Source: JANNGZ01 sp031404155 (GTDB taxonomy: Bacteria; Pseudomonadota; Gammaproteobacteria; Burkholderiales; Burkholderiaceae_C). Taken from it: a stretch of DNA of 39,180 nucleotides. The DNA is taken from contig JANNGZ010000064.1 in the NCBI GenBank assembly GCA_031404155.1, positions 1 through 39,180 of the forward strand. The letters run 5' to 3'. The translations under genes were made by a program, and so were the position numbers. Below the pieces are notes generated by a model that saw nothing but the letters and a program-made list of their open reading frames with translations, was not told where the DNA came from and did not search any database. Of the stretch, positions 1 to 9,466 are shown in pieces. Within the stretch, counting starts at the first letter, position 1, and every line of letters begins with the position of its first letter.

Positions 1-180
1 AGCACGGACCCGAAGGTATTCACCCGGATCCATCTTCATTTCCTGATCCAGGGCCGCAAGCTGAGCGAGGCCGCGGTGCAACGTGCGATCGAGTTGTCGC
101 ACGAAAAATACTGCTCGGCGACGATCATGCTGGCCAAGACCGCCAAGGTGACCACAAGCCACGAAATCGTTGCGGTTTGA
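1..180 (+). CDS. OsmC/Ohr-family protein, C-terminal fragment
   Basis: This is the last 59 codons of a gene that begins before the window, read in frame 1 and ending in TGA at 178-180. The visible residues include IHLHFLIQGRKLSEAAVQRA followed by ELSHEKYCSA. That pattern matches the C-terminal half of OsmC-like proteins, where a His-rich strand leads into a helix carrying the second conserved cysteine (YCSA). OsmC/Ohr proteins are cytosolic dimers that reduce organic peroxides with paired cysteines. Only the second cysteine is visible here, so the subfamily (YhfA-like, OsmC or Ohr) cannot be settled. It converges on coq7, whose stop codon lies about 50 bp downstream. The family call is fairly safe; the exact role is inference. 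Confidence 0.75.
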   Translation, partial: STDPKVFTRIHLHFLIQGRKLSEAAVQRAIELSHEKYCSATIMLAKTAKVTTSHEIVAV

Positions 181-233
181 ACGCCGTTTGAAGCTTGCCG
201 CGGCGCCGGCTGCTGCGCCGCGCAACCGCGCGG

Positions 234-863
234 TCAAATGTGATGCGCCGTCTTCGTCATGACCTTGGCGGCGGCCCGCATCAGCCAGCGCGCTGGCGCG
301 GGCAACGCGGCGCCGCCAGCGTCCTGCGCTTCGCGAGCATGCCGAGCTTCATCCTGGCGCATCTGATCGACGATCGCTCGGGAGGCGGTGTCCGCTGCGG
401 GCAGCCGCTCGAGGTGCGACGCGAGGTGCTGTTCGACCTGGCGCTCGGTCTCGACGACGAAGCCGAGGCTGACCGCATCACCAAGTCGCCCCGCGAGCAG
501 CCCGATCGCAAACGCGCCGCCGTACCACAGCGGATTGAGCAGGCTCGGCCGATCGCCCAGTTGGGCCAGACGCGTTTCGGTCCAGGCCAGGTGGTCGACC
601 TCGTCGCGTGCAGCCTGGCGCATGCGCTCGACGAGTTCGGGGTCGCGCGCGGTGAGCGCCTGGGCCAGATAAAGCGCCTGCGCGCAGACCTCGCCGACGT
701 GGTTGACGCGCATCAGCGCACCCGATCGGCGCCGGTCCGCGAGCGACAGCTCCGGAGCGCTAACGTCGTCCACGGCCGGTAGCTCACGCGAAGCGTGGGC
801 AACACCAGCGAGGGTGCGCAGCGACGCATCCGCCGTGCCCAGAAGTGTGTCCAGCGGTGACAT
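234..863 (-). CDS. coq7: Coq7, 3-demethoxyubiquinol 3-hydroxylase
   Basis: A 209-residue di-iron monooxygenase of the Coq7 family. It hydroxylates the demethoxyubiquinol ring late in ubiquinone synthesis, at the inner face of the cytoplasmic membrane. The ferritin-like iron-ligand motifs are in order: MRVNHVGEVCAQALY near residue 50, RDEVDHLAW near 90, FVVETERQVEQHL near 140, and DQMRQDEARHA near 175. I chose the ATG at 863 (MSPLDTLL...). The open frame runs on to 1127 but would collide with the porin start, and its extra 88 residues are low-quality sequence. About 209 residues is the usual length in betaproteobacteria. It is divergent from the porin and convergent with the OsmC-family gene. 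Confidence 0.93.
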   Translation of the reverse strand: MSPLDTLLGTADASLRTLAGVAHASRELPAVDDVSAPELSLADRRRSGALMRVNHVGEVCAQALYLAQALTARDPELVERMRQAARDEVDHLAWTETRLAQLGDRPSLLNPLWYGGAFAIGLLAGRLGDAVSLGFVVETERQVEQHLASHLERLPAADTASRAIVDQMRQDEARHAREAQDAGGAALPAPARWLMRAAAKVMTKTAHHI

Positions 864-912
864 GGCTGATGAGCATACTCGACAGTGAGGGCTAACAAAG
901 ACGGTGCTCGAT

Positions 913-930
913 GACGCGCGGCCGCGCGTC
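913..930. repeat. 18-bp perfect palindrome in the coq7-porin intergenic region
   Basis: The sequence GACGCGCGGCCGCGCGTC equals its own reverse complement and lies in the 263-bp gap between the divergent coq7 and porin genes. No T-tract follows, so it is not a terminator. It could be a protein-binding site, or simply a chance product of high GC. A weaker inverted repeat (GTTGT, six bases, ACAAC) sits at 946-961. I could not assign a confident sigma-70 promoter to either gene in this gap. Confidence 0.5.
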
Positions 931-1126
931 CCGCAACGCGGTCTCGTTGTTGGTAGACAACATGGTTCGGCGATTCGGACGGCATTTCTTTGCATCCGAC
1001 CTGGGCGTCTGGTGCAATACGTCCAACTTCCGCTGAGGAGGTTGGCCTGATCAGCCCCACCCTTGCCGGGTGATCCGGGTGCCATCGTCGATCGGGACCT
1101 CTTGTTCAACCTAGGAGATAGTCGCA

Positions 1127-2152
1127 ATGAAAAAATCTTTGCTCGCTCTCGCCGTGCTCGGCGCTTTCGCCGGTGCTGCGTCGGCGCAATCGTCGGTCAC
1201 CCTGTACGGCCGTGTTGACCTGTCGGTCGGCAAGAACGTCGGCTCTGACAACAAGGTCATGCAAAACGGTTCGGGCAGCCGCCTGGGCCTGCGTGGCGTG
1301 GAAGACCTCGGCGGTGGCCTGCAAGCCCTGTTCAACATCGAGCATCGTTTTGATGCCGATACCGGCGCTGCTCAGAATCTGGTCGTCGCGGGCCTCACGC
1401 CCACCGGCGCCGGTGCTGCCACCATCAACAACAACCGCTTCTGGAGCGCCCGTTCGATCGTCGGCCTGCAAGGCGGCTTCGGTCAGGTTGTTCTGGGCCG
1501 GGAGTACACCACCGCGTTCCTGGGTTCGCAGCTGATCGCCGACCCGTGGGGCTGGGACACCATCGCTGCCAGCACCGGTACCGCTGCGCTGACCGGCCTG
1601 GGCATCGCCAAGGTCCGTAATGACAGCTCGCTGACCTACAAGTTCTCGGCCAGCGGCTTCTCGTTCGGCGCGCAGATTGCCGAAGCCACCGACACGATCA
1701 ACAACTTCGACTCGAGGCCGATCAACTTCTCGCTCGGCTACGCCGGCGGCCCGATCGCGTTGCACATGGGTTACGAGCGCACCGGTCGCGCGACGGCAGC
1801 TGCTACCGAGAAAATGACCGGCTTCGGCGGTTCGTACAACCTCGGTGTGGCGAAGCTCGGCGCCTATGTCGCCAGCGGCACGACCCTGGCCAACGCGAAG
1901 AACAAGAGCTGGATGCTGACCGGCACGGCGCCGATCGGTGCCGGCGAGCTCCGCCTGGCCTTCGGTCGCTTGACGTCGGACCCGGCCGGCGTCGCTCCCA
2001 GGGTCGTGACGCACCAACTCGTCGCGGTCGGCTACCACTACAGCTTGTCCAAGCGCACCACGCTGTACGCGGACATCGCTCGCAATAGCAAGCTGCTGCC
2101 CACCACCGTCAGCAAGGGCGCCTACGACGTCGGCATCAAGCACAACTTCTGA
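1127..2152 (+). CDS. Outer-membrane porin, betaproteobacterial Gram-negative porin family
   Basis: A 341-residue general diffusion porin, predicted to form a trimeric 16-strand beta-barrel in the outer membrane. It begins with a classical signal peptide, MKKSLLALAVLGAFAGAASA, and the mature chain opens with QSSVTLYGRVDLS, the first barrel strand typical of Burkholderiales porins. The arginine-rich block GSRLGLRGVEDLGGGLQAL is also characteristic of the family. The chain ends in phenylalanine (IKHNF), as required for Bam-mediated insertion. The start is fixed by AGGAGA at 1113-1118, eight bases before the ATG. It appears monocistronic: an intergenic region of more than 250 bp precedes it and a strong terminator follows at 2196-2219. 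Substrate specificity cannot be read from the sequence. Confidence 0.95.
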   Translation: MKKSLLALAVLGAFAGAASAQSSVTLYGRVDLSVGKNVGSDNKVMQNGSGSRLGLRGVEDLGGGLQALFNIEHRFDADTGAAQNLVVAGLTPTGAGAATINNNRFWSARSIVGLQGGFGQVVLGREYTTAFLGSQLIADPWGWDTIAASTGTAALTGLGIAKVRNDSSLTYKFSASGFSFGAQIAEATDTINNFDSRPINFSLGYAGGPIALHMGYERTGRATAAATEKMTGFGGSYNLGVAKLGAYVASGTTLANAKNKSWMLTGTAPIGAGELRLAFGRLTSDPAGVAPRVVTHQLVAVGYHYSLSKRTTLYADIARNSKLLPTTVSKGAYDVGIKHNF

Positions 2153-2195
2153 TCCATCGCCTGCGTCAAAGCAGGCTCTGCGAACCGGATGTTCG

Positions 2196-2219
2196 AGCCG
2201 CCCTTCAGGGCGGCTTTTT
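2196..2219 (+). terminator. Rho-independent terminator of the porin gene
   Basis: An 8-bp perfect stem AGCCGCCC / GGGCGGCT with a TTCA loop is followed directly by a run of T residues. It lies 44 bp after the porin stop codon. This is a textbook intrinsic terminator and explains the porin as a single-gene transcript. Confidence 0.92.
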
Positions 2220-2254
2220 CATTGCTCGACCGCGAAATCGCGCGCATTGAACTG

Positions 2255-2284
2255 GCGATGCCTCGCGAGACCGCGAGGCATCGC
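2255..2284. repeat. Perfect 13-bp-stem hairpin downstream of the porin
   Basis: GCGATGCCTCGCG at 2255-2267 pairs perfectly with 2272-2284 across an AGAC loop. CTTTCCCCTTT follows a few bases later, so it could be a backup terminator, but the T-run is broken. It lies in the 338-bp gene-free stretch 2220-2557 before the peptide transporter. A second hairpin with an 8-bp perfect stem occurs at 2374-2393 (GGAGCCGC, AAGC, GCGGCTCC). I see no coding sequence or convincing promoter in this stretch. Confidence 0.7.
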
Positions 2285-2557
2285 TGCGGGCTTTCCCCTT
2301 TGCGACCAACGGCTCGATTGCGCATCATGCGGACTCCCGACAAGAAGGACAGCTTGCGCTTCATCAACGGTTTGGAGCCGCAAGCGCGGCTCCTGCGAGC
2401 GGCGTTGTCGATCCGGTTCCGGTGCGGCAATTGGAAAGCCCGCTGATCTTGATCCCCGCACCGCTGCCTTCGTCGCACTCGCCCACGACGACAACCTGCT
2501 CCAGCCGCTCCGTTTCGTAGCCTGCGGTCGAAGCCGCGTTGCGCCAAACCCCAACCC

Positions 2558-3541
2558 ATGCTCGTCTTCATCCTCCGCCGCCTCGCCCAAGCCGTGATCG
2601 TGATGCTGTCGGTCGCGTTCATCGCTTTCATGCTGTTCCAGTACGTCGGCGACCCGGTGACCAACCTGCTCGGGCAGGACGCGACCACCGAGCAGCGCCT
2701 TCAACTGCGCGCCGACCTCGGGCTGGACAAACCCTTTCCGGTGCAGTTCGCCGCCTTTGTCGGCAACGCCTTGCAAGGCGAGTTCGGTTTGAGCCTGCGC
2801 CAGGGCCGCAAGGTGTCCTCGCTGATCGTCGAGCGCTTTCCGGCCACGCTGGAGTTGTCCGCCACCGCGGCGGTGATCGCGCTGGTGGTCGGCATTCCCA
2901 TGGGCGTGTACGCGGCGCTCAAGCGCGGCAACTTCCTGTCGCAGCTGCTGATGACGCTGTCGCTGCTTGGCGTGTCGCTGCCCACCTTCCTGATCGGCAT
3001 CCTGCTGATCCTGATCTTCGCGGTGACCTTCAAGGTGCTGCCCAGCTTCGGCCGTGGCGACGTGGTCACGCTCGGTTCGTGGACCAGCGGCTTCCTCACC
3101 GTCGACGGCTGGAAGCATCTTGTGCTGCCGTCGATCACGCTGTCGATCTTCCAGCTCACCCTGATCATGCGGCTGGTGCGCGCCGAGATGCTCGAGGTGC
3201 TGCGCACCGACTACATCAAGTTCGCCCGCGCTCGCGGCCTGCATGAGCGCGCGGTGTACTTCGGCCATGCGCTGAAGAACACGCTGGTGCCGGTGATCAC
3301 GATCACCGGCCTCCAACTCGGCTCGCTGATTGCGTTTGCGATCATCACCGAGACGGTGTTCCAGTGGCCCGGCATGGGCCTGCTGTTCATTCAGGCGGTG
3401 CAGTTCGCCGACATCCCGGTGATGGCGGCCTACCTCTGCCTGATCGCGCTGATCTTCGTCCTGATCAACCTGGTGGTCGACCTGCTGTACTTCGCGGTCG
3501 ACCCCCGTTTGCGCATCGAGAAGAGCACGGGGGGCCATTGA
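2558..3541 (+). CDS. DppB/OppB-like peptide ABC transporter permease
   Basis: A 327-residue inner-membrane permease of the dipeptide/oligopeptide/nickel importer class. It opens with MLVFILRRLAQAV, the family's standard start, and has about six hydrophobic segments (roughly residues 10-30, 100-121, 131-157, 189-207, 244-266 and 290-314). The cytoplasmic EAA loop that contacts the ATPases is visible as DYIKFARARGL at 218-228. The C-terminal PGMG and VDPRLR motifs are also typical. No Shine-Dalgarno sequence precedes the ATG, but the N-terminus matches the family and no better start exists. Its stop shares one base with the ATG of the next gene, so the two are translationally coupled. It is the first gene of a five-gene operon; a binding-protein gene would normally precede or follow and is absent. 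Confidence 0.93.
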   Translation: MLVFILRRLAQAVIVMLSVAFIAFMLFQYVGDPVTNLLGQDATTEQRLQLRADLGLDKPFPVQFAAFVGNALQGEFGLSLRQGRKVSSLIVERFPATLELSATAAVIALVVGIPMGVYAALKRGNFLSQLLMTLSLLGVSLPTFLIGILLILIFAVTFKVLPSFGRGDVVTLGSWTSGFLTVDGWKHLVLPSITLSIFQLTLIMRLVRAEMLEVLRTDYIKFARARGLHERAVYFGHALKNTLVPVITITGLQLGSLIAFAIITETVFQWPGMGLLFIQAVQFADIPVMAAYLCLIALIFVLINLVVDLLYFAVDPRLRIEKSTGGH

Positions 3542-4821
3542 TGAGTGTCACCAGCAACGGCGCCAACAACATCGCCGGCAACGGCGCCTACAAACGATTG
3601 TCCGAATGGCAGGGTGAGCTGACCGCGTTCCGGCGCGACCTGCATGCCCACCCCGAACTCGGCTTCGAGGAGCGCCGCACCGCGGCGCAGGTGGTGCAGG
3701 CGCTGCGCGTGGCCGGTGTCGACGAAATCCACGAGAACATCAGCAAGACCGGCGTCGTCGGCGTCATCCGGGGGCGCGGCGCCCCTTCGTCCCGTGCGGT
3801 CGGCTTGCGTGCCGACATGGACGCCTTGCCGATGACCGAGGCCAACGAGTTCGCATGGCGCTCCAACACCCGCGGCCTGATGCACGGCTGCGGCCACGAC
3901 GGCCACACCACCATGCTGGTCGGCGCGGCGCGCTACCTCGCCGAAACCCGCCACTTCGCCGGCACCGCGGTGCTGATTTTCCAGCCCGGCGAAGAAGGTT
4001 ATGCGGGCGCGAAAGCGATGATCGCCGACGGCCTGTTCGAGCGCTTTCCGGTCGACGCTGTCTACGCCATGCACAACTCGCCGCAACTTCCGGCGGGGGT
4101 CATCGGAGTGCATGCAGGCCCGACGATGGCCGCGGCCGACCGCATCGAAATCGTGATCCAGGGCCGCGGCGGCCACGGCGCGCACCCTTATCTCGCGGTC
4201 GACCCGGTGCTCGTGGCGGGGCACATCATCACCGCGATGCAAAGCATCGTCGCCCGCAACGTCAGCCCGATCGACAACGCGGTGATCAGCCTGTGCTCGA
4301 TGCAGGCCGGCGACCTGTCGGCCTACAGCGTGATCCCCGGCGACGCCCGCCTGCACGGCACGGTACGCACCTTTCGCTCCGAGGTGCAGGCGATGGTTCA
4401 GGAGCGCATCGGCCGGCTGGTCGAATCGGTGGCCGCGGCCTTCGGCGCCACCGCCGAGGTTGCGTACATCCAGGGCTACCCGGCCACGGTCAACAGCGCG
4501 CGTGAAGCCCTCTTCGCAGCCAACGTGGCGGCGGAGATCGTTGGCGAAGAGCGGGTGCGGCGCAACCTAGCGCCGAGCATGGGCGCGGAAGATTTCGCCT
4601 ACATGCTTCAGGCCAAACCCGGCGCCTACCTGCGGCTCGGGCAGGCGGCTCAAGACGGGCAGGGCGGCTGCTTCCTGCACAACACCCGCTACGACTTCAA
4701 CGACCAGGTGCTGCCGCTCGGCGCCGCTTTGTTCGCCGGTCTGGTCGAGCGCTCGATGCCGCTCGCGGCCGCAGCTGACAAGCCGCCCGCCCGGCGGCGC
4801 GCAGAGCCGTCCGCTGCCTGA
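3541..4821 (+). CDS. M20 family amidohydrolase/carboxypeptidase
   Basis: A 426-residue metal-dependent hydrolase of the M20D group (hippurate hydrolase, N-acyl amino acid amidohydrolase, IAA-amino acid hydrolase-like). Metal-binding and catalytic motifs are in order: GLRADMDALPM at 88-98, MHGCGHDGHTTM at 114-125 (Cys117 and His119 as ligands), GEEGYAGAKAM at 150-160, the AMHN histidine near 178, and SMGAEDFAYM near the C-terminus. No signal peptide is present, so it should be cytosolic. The longer frame beginning at 3364 lies inside the permease gene; the ATG at 3541 overlaps the permease stop by one base. Its place between the two permease genes suggests that it hydrolyses the imported peptide or N-acyl amino acid. 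The exact substrate is unknown. Confidence 0.92.
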   Translation: MSVTSNGANNIAGNGAYKRLSEWQGELTAFRRDLHAHPELGFEERRTAAQVVQALRVAGVDEIHENISKTGVVGVIRGRGAPSSRAVGLRADMDALPMTEANEFAWRSNTRGLMHGCGHDGHTTMLVGAARYLAETRHFAGTAVLIFQPGEEGYAGAKAMIADGLFERFPVDAVYAMHNSPQLPAGVIGVHAGPTMAAADRIEIVIQGRGGHGAHPYLAVDPVLVAGHIITAMQSIVARNVSPIDNAVISLCSMQAGDLSAYSVIPGDARLHGTVRTFRSEVQAMVQERIGRLVESVAAAFGATAEVAYIQGYPATVNSAREALFAANVAAEIVGEERVRRNLAPSMGAEDFAYMLQAKPGAYLRLGQAAQDGQGGCFLHNTRYDFNDQVLPLGAALFAGLVERSMPLAAAADKPPARRRAEPSAA

Positions 4822-4850
4822 CCCCCGCCCCATCCATCTCTCCACTATCC

Positions 4851-5789
4851 ATGCCAGCCTCGTTGTCCTTTTTCGGCCGCAGCGGCGCCCTCGCGCGTTT
4901 TTTTGACGGCGACGTCTGGCACAGCTTCCGCAACTCACCGATGGCGATCGGCGCGGCGGTGATCGCGCTCGTCTGCGTCTTCGGCGCCCTGTTCGCCAAC
5001 TGGGTGACGCCGCACAACCCGTTCGACCTCGCCACCCTCGAACTCGCCGACGCACGCCTGCCGCCGGCCTGGGAGGACGAAGGCAAGGCCAAGTACCTGC
5101 TGGGCACCGACGACCAGGGCCGCGACATCCTTTCGGCGGTGATCTACGGCGCGCGCATCTCGCTCTTTGTCGGCCTGGCTTCGGTGCTGCTCTCGGTGGT
5201 GGTCGGCGTCGGCCTGGGGCTGCTCTCGGGTTTTGTCGGCGGCCGCTCCGACACCTTCATCATGCGCATCTGCGACGTGATGCTCTCGTTCCCGTCGATC
5301 CTGATCGCCTTGCTGATCGACGGCGTCGGCCGCGCGTTGTTTCCGATCGCGCACGAGTCCCTTGCCTTCGCGGTGTTGATCCTGGCGATTGCGCTGCCCG
5401 GCTGGGTCTCCTACGCACGCACCGTGCGCGGCTCCACGCTGGTCGAGCGCAACAAGGAATATGTGCAGGCCGCTCGGGTGATCGGCGTGGCGCCGTTTCG
5501 CATCATGAGGAAGCATGTGCTGCCCAACGTGCTCGGGCCTGTGCTCGTGCTGGCCACGATCCAGGTCGCCACCGCGATCCTCACCGAGGCCACGCTGTCC
5601 TTCCTCGGCGTGGGCGTGCCGCCGACCCAGCCGTCGCTCGGAACATTGATTCGTGTCGGCAACGACTTCCTGTTCTCCGGCGAGTGGTGGATCACCATCT
5701 TCCCGGGCGGGATGCTGGTGCTGATCGCGCTGTCGGTGAACCTGCTCGGCGACTGGTTGCGCGACGCGCTGAACCCGCGCCTGCGTTGA
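4851..5789 (+). CDS. DppC/OppC-like peptide ABC transporter permease
   Basis: A 312-residue second permease of the peptide importer. After a short cytoplasmic N-terminus and a first membrane segment (about residues 31-52) comes the DppC hallmark LGTDDQGRDILS near 83-94. The core permease domain follows, with the EAA loop EYVQAARVIGV near 204-214. The closing motif LSFLGVGVPPTQPSLGTLI is also family-typical. It should pair with the DppB-like subunit to form the channel. It begins 29 bp after the M20 gene and is followed 27 bp later by the first ATPase gene, consistent with one operon. Confidence 0.93.
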   Translation: MPASLSFFGRSGALARFFDGDVWHSFRNSPMAIGAAVIALVCVFGALFANWVTPHNPFDLATLELADARLPPAWEDEGKAKYLLGTDDQGRDILSAVIYGARISLFVGLASVLLSVVVGVGLGLLSGFVGGRSDTFIMRICDVMLSFPSILIALLIDGVGRALFPIAHESLAFAVLILAIALPGWVSYARTVRGSTLVERNKEYVQAARVIGVAPFRIMRKHVLPNVLGPVLVLATIQVATAILTEATLSFLGVGVPPTQPSLGTLIRVGNDFLFSGEWWITIFPGGMLVLIALSVNLLGDWLRDALNPRLR

Positions 5790-5816
5790 ACCCCTGCCCG
5801 CGTTGACGAGAGTCCC

Positions 5817-6793
5817 ATGACCGCATTGCTTGAAGTGAAGAACCTGCGCGTCGAATTCCCGACGCGCCGCGGCACGCTGCTCGCGCTGGACGACATTTCC
5901 TTCGACATCGCACCCGGGGAAATCCTCGGCGTGGTGGGTGAATCCGGCGCCGGCAAGTCGCTCACCGGCAGCGCGATCATCGGCCTGCTCGAGCCGCCCG
6001 GGCGCATCGCCGCGGGCGAAATCCGGCTCGAAGGCCGGCGCATCGACAACCTGCCCTACGAGCAGATGCGCGCGATCCGCGGCCGCAAGATCGGCGCCAT
6101 CTTCCAGGACCCGCTGACCTCGCTGAACCCGCTCTACACCATCGGCCGCCAGCTCACTGAAACCATCCGCACTCACCTGCCGGTGGGCGAGGACGAAGCG
6201 CGCCAGCGCGCGGTCCGGCTGCTGCAGGAAACCGGCATCCCGGCCGCCGAGGAGCGCATCGACCAGTACCCGCACCAGTTCAGCGGCGGCATGCGCCAGC
6301 GGGTGGTGATCGCGCTGGCGCTCGCGGCCGAGCCCAAGCTGATCGTCGCCGACGAGCCGACCACGGCACTCGACGTGTCGATCCAGGCGCAGATCATTTC
6401 GCTGCTCAAGCGCCTGTGCAAGGAGCATGGCGCGGCGGTGATGCTGGTCACGCACGACATGGGCGTGATCGCCGAAACCTGCGACCGCGTGGCGGTGATG
6501 TACGCCGGGCGCATCGTCGAGGTCGGCCCGGTGCAGGACGTGATCCACCACCCCTCGCACCCCTACACCGTCGGCCTGATGGGCTCGATACCGGCGATGG
6601 ACGAGGACCGCGAACGGCTGCTGCAAATCGACGGCTCGATGCCGCGCCTGAACGCGATACCCAGCGGCTGTGCGTTCAATCCGCGCTGCCCGCAGGTGTT
6701 CGAGCGGTGCCGGGTCGAGCGGCCGAACCTGAGCGATGCCGGCGCCACGCGCGCCGCGTGCTGGCTGCATGACGCGGGTGCGAGGAAGGCCGC

Positions 6794-6797
<4 letters not shown>
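5817..6797 (+). CDS. DppD/OppD-like peptide ABC transporter ATP-binding protein
   Basis: A 326-residue cytoplasmic ATPase that energises peptide uptake. The nucleotide-binding motifs are complete: Walker A GESGAGKS at 41-48, a Q-loop in AIFQDPLTSLNPL, signature FSGGMRQRV, Walker B LIVADEPTTALDV and the H-loop in LVTHDMGV. The C-terminal oligopeptide/dipeptide extension ends with PSGCAFNPRCPQVFERC, whose cysteines bind an iron-sulfur cluster in some family members. It overlaps the next ATPase gene by four bases (ATGA). Dpp/Opp importers use one D-type and one F-type ATPase, and both are present here. Confidence 0.94.
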
Positions 6798-7795
<998 letters not shown>

Positions 7796-7892
7796 GAGCC
7801 TGTTGGGCTTTGGGGCAGGCCAACCCGCAGGGCCGGGACGGCGACGGCGGCTGCAGGCCTGCTCTCGAAACGCGTGGCCGCTGCGATACCGC

Positions 7893-9203
7893 TCAGGGCA
7901 GCAGGTGTTCGTTTGCGAACAAGGCCGTGATCGACTCACGTTCGCGGATCAGCGTGCTGCGGTCGCCGTCGACCAACACCTCGGCAGCGCGCGGCCGCGA
8001 GTTGTAGTTGCTCGCCATCGCCATGGCGTAGGCACCGGCGGAGAGCACCGCGAGCCTGTCGCCGGGCTGCACCGCGAGCAGCCGGTCGCGGCCGAGCCAG
8101 TCGCCGGATTCGCAGACCGGGCCGACGATGTCCCAGCGTTGCGCCCGGCCGTCGCGCAAGGTGCAAGGCACGATGCCCATCCAGGCTTCGTACATCGCCG
8201 GTCGCATGAGGTCGTTCATCGCCGCGTCGACGATGCAGAAGTTCTTCTGCTCGCCGGGTTTGAGCACCAGCACTTCGGTGACCAGCACACCTGCGTTGCC
8301 GACCAGCGAGCGGCCGGGTTCGAGCAGCACCTCGCGGTGGCCGTGGCCGCGCGCATCCAGGCGCTCGAGCATCTGGCGCACCAGCTCATCGGCGGCCGGC
8401 GGTTGTTCGTCGGCATAGGTGATGCCCAGGCCGCCACCGATGTCGATGTGGTGGATCGCGATGCCAGCGGCCTCCACCTGTTCGACCAAGTCAAGCAGGC
8501 GGTCCAGCGCGTCGAGGTAGGGTGCGATCGAGGTGACCTGTGAGCCGATGTGGCAGTCGATGCCCACCACCCGAAGGCCCGGCAGCGCCGCCGCGTGCCG
8601 GTAGGCCGCGAGCGCGCGGTCGTGGGCGATGCCGAACTTGTTGCCCTTCAGGCCGGTGGAGATGTAGGGGTGCGTGCCGGCATCGACGTCCGGGTTGACA
8701 CGCAAGCTGACCGGCGCACGAACGCCAAGCGCCACCGCGATGCCGGACAGTGTGTCCAACTCCGCCTCGCTTTCGACATTGAAGCAGCGCACGCCGGCCT
8801 GCAGCGCGCGCCGCATTTCATCGGGCCGCTTGCCGACGCCGGAGAAGACGACGCTGGACGCCGCTGCGCCCGCGGCCAGCACCCGTTCGAGTTCGCCCAC
8901 CGACACGATGTCGAAACCCGCGCCGGCGCGTGCGAAGGTTTGCAGCACTGCGAGGCTGGAGTTGGCCTTCATCGCATAACACACCAGGTGCTGGCGGCCG
9001 GCGAGCGCGCGCTGATAGGCCGCCAGCGCACTCAACATCGACGCCTTCGAGTACACAAAAAGCGGCGTGCCATGCATGGCCGCAAGCTCATCGAGCGAGC
9101 ATTGCTCGACACACAAAAACGCGCCATGCCGCGCGATGAAAGGGGCGCCAGGAAGCGCCTGGACGGGCTTAGCGCGGGGCGCCGCGGCCACGGGCGCACT
9201 CAT
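7893..9203 (-). CDS. lysA: Diaminopimelate decarboxylase
   Basis: A 436-residue PLP enzyme that decarboxylates meso-diaminopimelate to L-lysine, the last step of lysine synthesis. It is a fold-type III decarboxylase. The PLP lysine lies in LVCYAMKANSS (Lys79), the barrel motif HIGSQVTSIAPY follows, the PLP-phosphate-binding glycine motif is IDIGGGLG, and the active-site cysteine contributed by the partner subunit is in VCESGDWLGRDR. The frame is open upstream to 9320. The ATG at 9203 is preferred because it overlaps the lptM stop (ATGA), and the extra 39 residues overlap LptM and look spurious. The lptM-lysA order with divergent cyaY is a common proteobacterial arrangement. Confidence 0.95.
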   Translation of the reverse strand: MSAPVAAAPRAKPVQALPGAPFIARHGAFLCVEQCSLDELAAMHGTPLFVYSKASMLSALAAYQRALAGRQHLVCYAMKANSSLAVLQTFARAGAGFDIVSVGELERVLAAGAAASSVVFSGVGKRPDEMRRALQAGVRCFNVESEAELDTLSGIAVALGVRAPVSLRVNPDVDAGTHPYISTGLKGNKFGIAHDRALAAYRHAAALPGLRVVGIDCHIGSQVTSIAPYLDALDRLLDLVEQVEAAGIAIHHIDIGGGLGITYADEQPPAADELVRQMLERLDARGHGHREVLLEPGRSLVGNAGVLVTEVLVLKPGEQKNFCIVDAAMNDLMRPAMYEAWMGIVPCTLRDGRAQRWDIVGPVCESGDWLGRDRLLAVQPGDRLAVLSAGAYAMAMASNYNSRPRAAEVLVDGDRSTLIRERESITALFANEHLLP

Positions 9204-9385
9204 CTGCTCGCGGCCGAGGCGGCGCTGGCGCTGCGCGAGGGCGCCGCCTCGGTGAGCGGGCCCTTCTGGCCGCAGCCTGACAGGACCGGGATGGCTATAC
9301 CCAATGCACCCAATGCACACACTGCCAGCAGCACATTGCGCGCGGCCATTAGCGGCCTGGCCGCTACACTCATTACGATTCGCAT
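9200..9385 (-). CDS. lptM: LptM (YifL-like) small lipoprotein
   Basis: A 61-residue lipoprotein. Residues 16-37 form a hydrophobic signal, and the lipobox LSGC places the lipidated cysteine at 38. It is followed by GQKGPL, the CGQKGPL hallmark of the LptM/YifL family. In E. coli LptM associates with the LptDE translocon and assists LptD oxidation and maturation in the outer membrane. The start is either the ATG at 9385 or an internal ATG at 9373; both keep the signal. The stop overlaps the lysA start (ATGA), so the genes are translationally coupled. The tail after residue 46 is low-complexity Ser/Ala. Confidence 0.9.
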   Translation of the reverse strand: MRIVMSVAARPLMAARNVLLAVCALGALGIAIPVLSGCGQKGPLTEAAPSRSASAASAASR

Positions 9386-9466
9386 GAGCGGAATTCTATC
9401 GAGCGCGACCAGACGGCGAGGCCGACGGCAACCGAGTGCGGATCTGCGTTGCAAGCACCCCATTCG

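Noticed and set aside
864..1127. N-terminal extension of Coq7 to 1127
   Set aside because: It would overlap the porin start, has a non-family Arg/Ser/Cys-rich sequence and exceeds the usual Coq7 length.
7796..7892. Possible bidirectional terminator between the peptide ABC operon and lysA
   Set aside because: Only short imperfect stems and no T-tract on either strand could be found.
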